NCBI RefSeq assembly: GCF_024753545.1
Contig: NZ_JANTOO010000020.1
Span: 558,001 to 622,000, forward strand
Source: Lysinibacillus pinottii
GTDB lineage: Bacteria > Bacillota > Bacilli > Bacillales_A > Planococcaceae
Length of the DNA stretch: 64,000 nt
Reading direction: 5' to 3'
The notes under the pieces are model-generated. The model was not told the DNA's origin and searched no databases. It worked only from the letters and a program-made list of their open reading frames with translations. Shown here one piece after another: positions 60,206 through 64,000 of the stretch (positions are counted from its first letter, which is position 1; every line of letters starts with the position of its first letter). The position numbers were made by a program, and so were the translations under genes.

Positions 60206-61393
60206 TTAAACTTGCTGCTCATCTGTTGTTGTGTAGCGAATTAAAACAGCACCTGTTTTTGATTCTCCCTCAATAAATAAGCGATTTGCATGTTCCACTT
60301 CTTTATCAAAACGGACAACTTTAGAGAGGAATTGATCCTGGGACTCCATTTTGGAAACATCCTGTATTCCGACGTCTACTTTCCCAAAGTTAGTTACCAC
60401 TTTACCACTTAATGAAATAGTACGAGGCACATATAATTCAACCGCTCCTGCAACAGTTTGAGCTTTTATTTTGGATGAATTTGTTGAACATGTTGTCACC
60501 ACAACATGTCCATTCACAGATTTAGCTTCTACTTCATCCAACGCGCCATCTAAATAAACGCGACCATTTAAAGTTTCAGCTTCTAAATCTTTCCCGCGAA
60601 CCTTCGTTAATTCAATGGAGCCATTAGAGGAATCTACTTCCGCTTTCCCAAAACTGAACTTAGTCCCTTTAATAGCACCATTTAATGTTTTCACCTTTAA
60701 TTCTTCAACATCTGTATCCTGTAATGAAACACTACCATTCATAAGTCGGACGGATAGCTTTTCAAGTTTATCCTTTGGAACAAGTACCTTCGCATTGACT
60801 TGAACAAGCTTTAATTGACTTAAAATTCGAAGTGAATGCTCATCTTCTTTCACAACAAATTGCTCTAAAAAGTGATTGCGTGTTTCTTCTTCACTTTCAT
60901 TCATAAGCGGTGCCTTCACCTTGCAAATAACTTGAATTGTATCTCCCTCACTGGATTCCAATGAAAAGTTACCATTTGGTAATTCAGCGATAATGCTTTC
61001 TACATTGGCAGCAGCCACTTCTTCTGTATGTGTAAACTCAATTTTGTCGCCAAATGGAGAAGCAACATCAAATTCCTTCACCTTTTTGACAGCTGTATTC
61101 ATCATATCCATAAAAAGAGAACCAATCTGCGTTAAATCTTTACGGAAATCTTGCATCTCATCTTGGAAATGTTTCATAAAATCTTCTTTTTTCTTGTCGC
61201 CATCTTTAGACTTTTCTTCAAATAGTGACTCTTTGTCAGTTGAAAATGACTGTGACTCTTTAGACACATCATCCATAACATTTTGAGTAGATTTGCCAGA
61301 TTGCTCTAATGCCTCTAATAATGTAATCGCCTCTTGTGCCGAAATCGTACCTTTTTCTACAAGTTCTAAAATTCGTTGACGTTCATTTTGCAT
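60206..61393 (-). CDS. yvlB: YvlB/LiaX-like DUF4097 protein
   Basis: An N-terminal SHOCT-like helical motif (RQRILELVEKGTISAQEAITLLEALEQSG, residues about 4-32) is followed by a charged linker and a long C-terminal DUF4097 beta-helix-like domain (about 130-390) with repeated strands such as LNGAIKG, SSNGSIEL, LNGRVYLD and VNGHVVV. This is the layout of YvlB of Bacillus subtilis and LiaX of Enterococcus, where LiaX takes part in the cell-envelope stress response to daptomycin and antimicrobial peptides. ATG at 61393 lies about ten bases after GGGAGGC. yvlB is also close to uvrA in Bacillus subtilis. Confidence 0.85.
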   Translation of the reverse strand: MQNERQRILELVEKGTISAQEAITLLEALEQSGKSTQNVMDDVSKESQSFSTDKESLFEEKSKDGDKKKEDFMKHFQDEMQDFRKDLTQIGSLFMDMMNTAVKKVKEFDVASPFGDKIEFTHTEEVAAANVESIIAELPNGNFSLESSEGDTIQVICKVKAPLMNESEEETRNHFLEQFVVKEDEHSLRILSQLKLVQVNAKVLVPKDKLEKLSVRLMNGSVSLQDTDVEELKVKTLNGAIKGTKFSFGKAEVDSSNGSIELTKVRGKDLEAETLNGRVYLDGALDEVEAKSVNGHVVVTTCSTNSSKIKAQTVAGAVELYVPRTISLSGKVVTNFGKVDVGIQDVSKMESQDQFLSKVVRFDKEVEHANRLFIEGESKTGAVLIRYTTTDEQQV

Positions 61394-61588
61394 AACTAAA
61401 TAGCCTCCCTCAGTTCGTTATACTATTTATACGATTCTTTAATTGAAAAGTTTCACTGCAAAATTGAAATAATATGGATTTTCTATCACAACCAAGGCTT
61501 TCCTTCTCGTCAGCTTGAAAGATGTGCTCCAATCTTCTTTAATTTTATAGATTAAGTAGCGCTTTTCGCATTCCGTTGATGATTAGGA
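61394..61588. other. Intergenic stretch between uvrA and yvlB
   Basis: 195 AT-rich bases with no gene. No clear terminator hairpin for uvrA was seen here; the yvlB promoter should lie here, but I place none. Confidence 0.35.
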
Positions 61589-64000
61589 TTAAGATTTAGA
61601 AGCTTCTGCTAGTACTGCATCCATTCTCATACAGTCGCGTTCTAAAATTGGTTTTAAATACTTTCCTGTGTAAGAACCAGGCACTTCTGCCACTTCTTCA
61701 GGTGTACCTGTTGCAATGATCGTCCCACCTTTGTCTCCACCCTCAGGACCTAAATCGATTAGATAATCAGCTGTTTTGATAACATCTAGATTGTGTTCAA
61801 TGACTAAAACGGAGTCGCCATTTTCAACAAGACGTTGTAGCACGACAAGTAAACGCGCTATATCGTCTGCATGTAAGCCTGTCGTTGGTTCATCTAGAAT
61901 ATAGAATGATTTACCTGTTGAACGTCGATGTAATTCAGATGCTAATTTTACACGCTGCGCTTCTCCTCCTGACAATGTTGTGGCAGGTTGTCCTAATTTC
62001 ATATAACCTAAGCCGACATCTACAATAGTTTGTAGCTTACGTTGGATTTTAGGAATATTTTCAAAGAACACTACTGCATTTTCAATTGTCATATCCAGAA
62101 TATCTGCGATACTCTTATCTTTATATTTCACTTCAAGTGTTTCACGGTTATAGCGTTTCCCGTGACAAACTTCACAAGGAACATACACATCCGGGAGGAA
62201 ATGCATTTCTATTTTTATTATTCCATCTCCACGGCATGCTTCACAGCGGCCACCCTTGACATTAAAGCTAAAACGACCTTTTTTATAGCCTCTTACCTTT
62301 GCTTCATTTGTGGTAGCGAAAACATCACGTATATCATCAAAGACTCCCGTGTAAGTGGCTGGATTCGAGCGTGGGGTACGGCCAATTGGGGATTGGTCAA
62401 TATCGATGACTTTTTCAAGTTCATCCATCCCCGTTACCTCTTTATGTTCTCCTGGTTTAACCTTGGAACGATTCAGCTTCTGTGCCAATGATTTATATAA
62501 TATTTCATTAATCAGCGTAGATTTCCCTGAACCAGACACACCCGTTACTGCGACAAATAAACCAAGTGGGACGTCGACTTTGACATTGCGTAAATTATTC
62601 TCCTTGGCACCCTTAATCGAAAGCTTACGACCATTTGGTTGACGTCTTTCCACTGGCAATGGAATAAATTTTTTACCACTTAAATATTGTCCTGTTAAAG
62701 AATTATCATTTTCCATGACTTCCTGTGGTGTACCAGCTGCAACAATTTGACCACCATGTACACCAGCCCCTGGTCCAACGTCAATCAGATAATCAGCTGC
62801 TAGCATCGTATCTTCATCATGCTCCACCACAATTAGTGTATTACCAATATCTCGCATGTTTTGTAAGGTGCTAATCAAACGATCATTATCCCGTTGGTGC
62901 AAACCAATCGATGGTTCATCTAAAATATAGAGAACGCCCGTTAATCGTGACCCTATTTGCGTAGCAAGACGAATACGTTGTGCTTCCCCACCTGATAATG
63001 TGCCTGCTGCACGACTTAAAGTTAAATAGTCTAAACCTACATTGACAAGGAAGCCTAGTCTTTCTTCTATTTCTCGTAAAACTAGACGAGCAATTTGCAT
63101 ATCCTTTTCAGTGAGATCTAGCTCTTTGAAAAATGTATCGGCTTCCTGAATCGAATATTGTGTCACTTCACCAATATGCTTATCAGCAACTTTCACTGCC
63201 AATGTTTCTGGCTTTAAACGATAACCCTTACAGGAAGGACAAGCCTGTTGTGCCATATATTTTTCCATTTGCTCACGAACATAATCTGAAGTTGTCTCTT
63301 TAAAACGACGTTCTACATTTCGCACAACACCTTCAAATTCAATCATTTGGTCTCGCACATTGCCAAACTCATTTTCATAATGGAAGTGAATTTTCTCTTT
63401 GCCTGAACCATATAAAACTTTATCCATCTTGTCCTTTGGTAAATCTTTTACTGGTACATCCATTGGAATCTCATAGTGGTCACATACTGCTTTTAATAAT
63501 TGAGGATAGTACTGTGAACTTGTAGGCTCCCAAGGTGCAATAGCATGCTCTAACAAGGAACGATCCCAATCTGGCACCACTAAATCTAAATCCACCTCTT
63601 GTGTGGAGCCTAAGCCATCACAGCTAGGACAAGCACCAAATGGACTATTAAATGAAAACATGCGTGGCTCTAGCTCTCCAATGGAAAAACCACAAATTGG
63701 ACAGGCATGATGTTCACTAAACAGTAATTCCTCGTGCTCCATGACATCTACAAGAACACGACCATCTGCTAAACGAAGAGCTGTCTCTAAAGAATCACTT
63801 AAACGTGCAGCAATACCTTCCTTCATTACAACACGGTCGATCACAACCTCAATGGAATGCTTTTTATTTTTATCAAGATCAATCGCATCATCTAAATCTC
63901 GTAAATCCCCATCAATACGCACACGAACGAAGCCTTGCTTTTTTAAATCTTCCAGTAGTTTTACATGTGTTCCTTTACGACCAGAAACCATTGGCGCAAG
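61589..64000 (-). CDS. uvrA: Excinuclease ABC subunit A, 5' end beyond the window
   Basis: UvrA is the damage-sensing ATPase of nucleotide excision repair. About 803 codons are visible; the frame stays open to the window edge and about 150 N-terminal residues, with the first Walker A, are missing. Seen are the zinc sites CPICGFSIGELEPRM/CPSC and CEACRGDGIIKIEMHFLP/CEVC, LSGGEAQRIRLATQIG with ILDEPSIGLHQRD for the first ABC half, Walker A GVSGSGKSTLINEIL, and LSGGEAQRVKLASELHR with ILDEPTTGLHADD for the second. uvrB is expected just beyond the right edge, as in related genomes. Confidence 0.97.
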   Translation of the reverse strand, partial: LAPMVSGRKGTHVKLLEDLKKQGFVRVRIDGDLRDLDDAIDLDKNKKHSIEVVIDRVVMKEGIAARLSDSLETALRLADGRVLVDVMEHEELLFSEHHACPICGFSIGELEPRMFSFNSPFGACPSCDGLGSTQEVDLDLVVPDWDRSLLEHAIAPWEPTSSQYYPQLLKAVCDHYEIPMDVPVKDLPKDKMDKVLYGSGKEKIHFHYENEFGNVRDQMIEFEGVVRNVERRFKETTSDYVREQMEKYMAQQACPSCKGYRLKPETLAVKVADKHIGEVTQYSIQEADTFFKELDLTEKDMQIARLVLREIEERLGFLVNVGLDYLTLSRAAGTLSGGEAQRIRLATQIGSRLTGVLYILDEPSIGLHQRDNDRLISTLQNMRDIGNTLIVVEHDEDTMLAADYLIDVGPGAGVHGGQIVAAGTPQEVMENDNSLTGQYLSGKKFIPLPVERRQPNGRKLSIKGAKENNLRNVKVDVPLGLFVAVTGVSGSGKSTLINEILYKSLAQKLNRSKVKPGEHKEVTGMDELEKVIDIDQSPIGRTPRSNPATYTGVFDDIRDVFATTNEAKVRGYKKGRFSFNVKGGRCEACRGDGIIKIEMHFLPDVYVPCEVCHGKRYNRETLEVKYKDKSIADILDMTIENAVVFFENIPKIQRKLQTIVDVGLGYMKLGQPATTLSGGEAQRVKLASELHRRSTGKSFYILDEPTTGLHADDIARLLVVLQRLVENGDSVLVIEHNLDVIKTADYLIDLGPEGGDKGGTIIATGTPEEVAEVPGSYTGKYLKPILERDCMRMDAVLAEASKS

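Noticed and set aside
62042..62491. 149-codon open frame on the plus strand inside uvrA
   Set aside because: It lies opposite a highly conserved uvrA region, has low-complexity translation and no start signal; a coding shadow.
1..64000. tRNA or rRNA genes, CRISPR arrays, prophage or integrative elements
   Set aside because: None was seen: no cloverleaf with flanking signals, no regularly spaced repeats, no integrase or phage structural genes.

Overview
The window looks like chromosomal DNA of a spore-forming, low-GC Gram-positive bacterium of the Bacillaceae/Planococcaceae type, most like Lysinibacillus. The reasons are the AT-rich composition, purine-rich ribosome binding sites in front of nearly every gene, many TTG and GTG starts, sporulation and spore-coat genes (spoVIF, spoVAC-AD-AEb, cotZ-like, cotO, yjcZ), and long stretches that follow the Bacillus subtilis yjb/yjc, yit, yis/add and yvj/fts neighbourhoods but joined in a different order. 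The genus is inferred from gene content; no rRNA or tRNA gene is present to confirm it. No phage, plasmid, CRISPR or large foreign island was found; the only mobile remnant is a decayed IS1182-type element at 51729-52241.

Layout. 0.2-6.9 kb: an unusual peptide ABC transporter with a fused double ATPase transcribed away from two permeases with long N-terminal extensions and a substrate-binding lipoprotein whose two halves are in swapped (circularly permuted) order. 7-9.5 kb: pgpA-like gene, then yjcH-yjcG-yjcF. 9.5-13.5 kb: spore block (spoVIF, yjcZ, lipoprotein-spoVAC-spoVAD-spoVAEb, cotZ-like, cotO). 13.6-26 kb: mgtE and the yjb block: RluA-type pseudouridine synthase, nadK, relQ, yjbL, yjbK, yjbJ, yjbI, spxH, pepF, coiA, mecA, spx. 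Spx, its ClpXP adaptor SpxH and the ClpC adaptor MecA lie within 6 kb. 26.5-31 kb: trpS behind a tryptophan T-box leader, then fabH-fabF behind a FapR-like operator, and yjzD.

31-41.8 kb: a ClpB that lacks its N-terminal domain, behind a CtsR-like site; an FNR-type [4Fe-4S] regulator; yitW, yitV, yitU; a DegV protein; a membrane-anchored alpha-amylase homologue that has lost its catalytic residues; yisL, yisK; a DUF418 membrane protein. 41.8-49 kb: addB-addA recombination nuclease/helicase. 49.3-51.7 kb: a TVP38-family membrane protein, an XRE-cupin regulator and divergent azlCD exporter genes.

52.2-64 kb: csbA, minJ, ctpB, a TlpA-type thioredoxin coupled to an unknown membrane protein, an FtsEX-linked M23 murein hydrolase, ftsX, ftsE, a YvlB/LiaX-like protein, and the 5'-truncated uvrA running off the right edge. 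Themes are peptide uptake, spore formation, Clp/Spx proteolysis and stress response, fatty-acid synthesis, DNA repair, and cell division with wall remodelling.

The observations most worth following are the rebuilt peptide transporter, a hairpin that hides the yjcZ ribosome binding site in readthrough RNA but not in RNA from its own sigma-K-like promoter, the dead amylase, and the N-domain-less ClpB.
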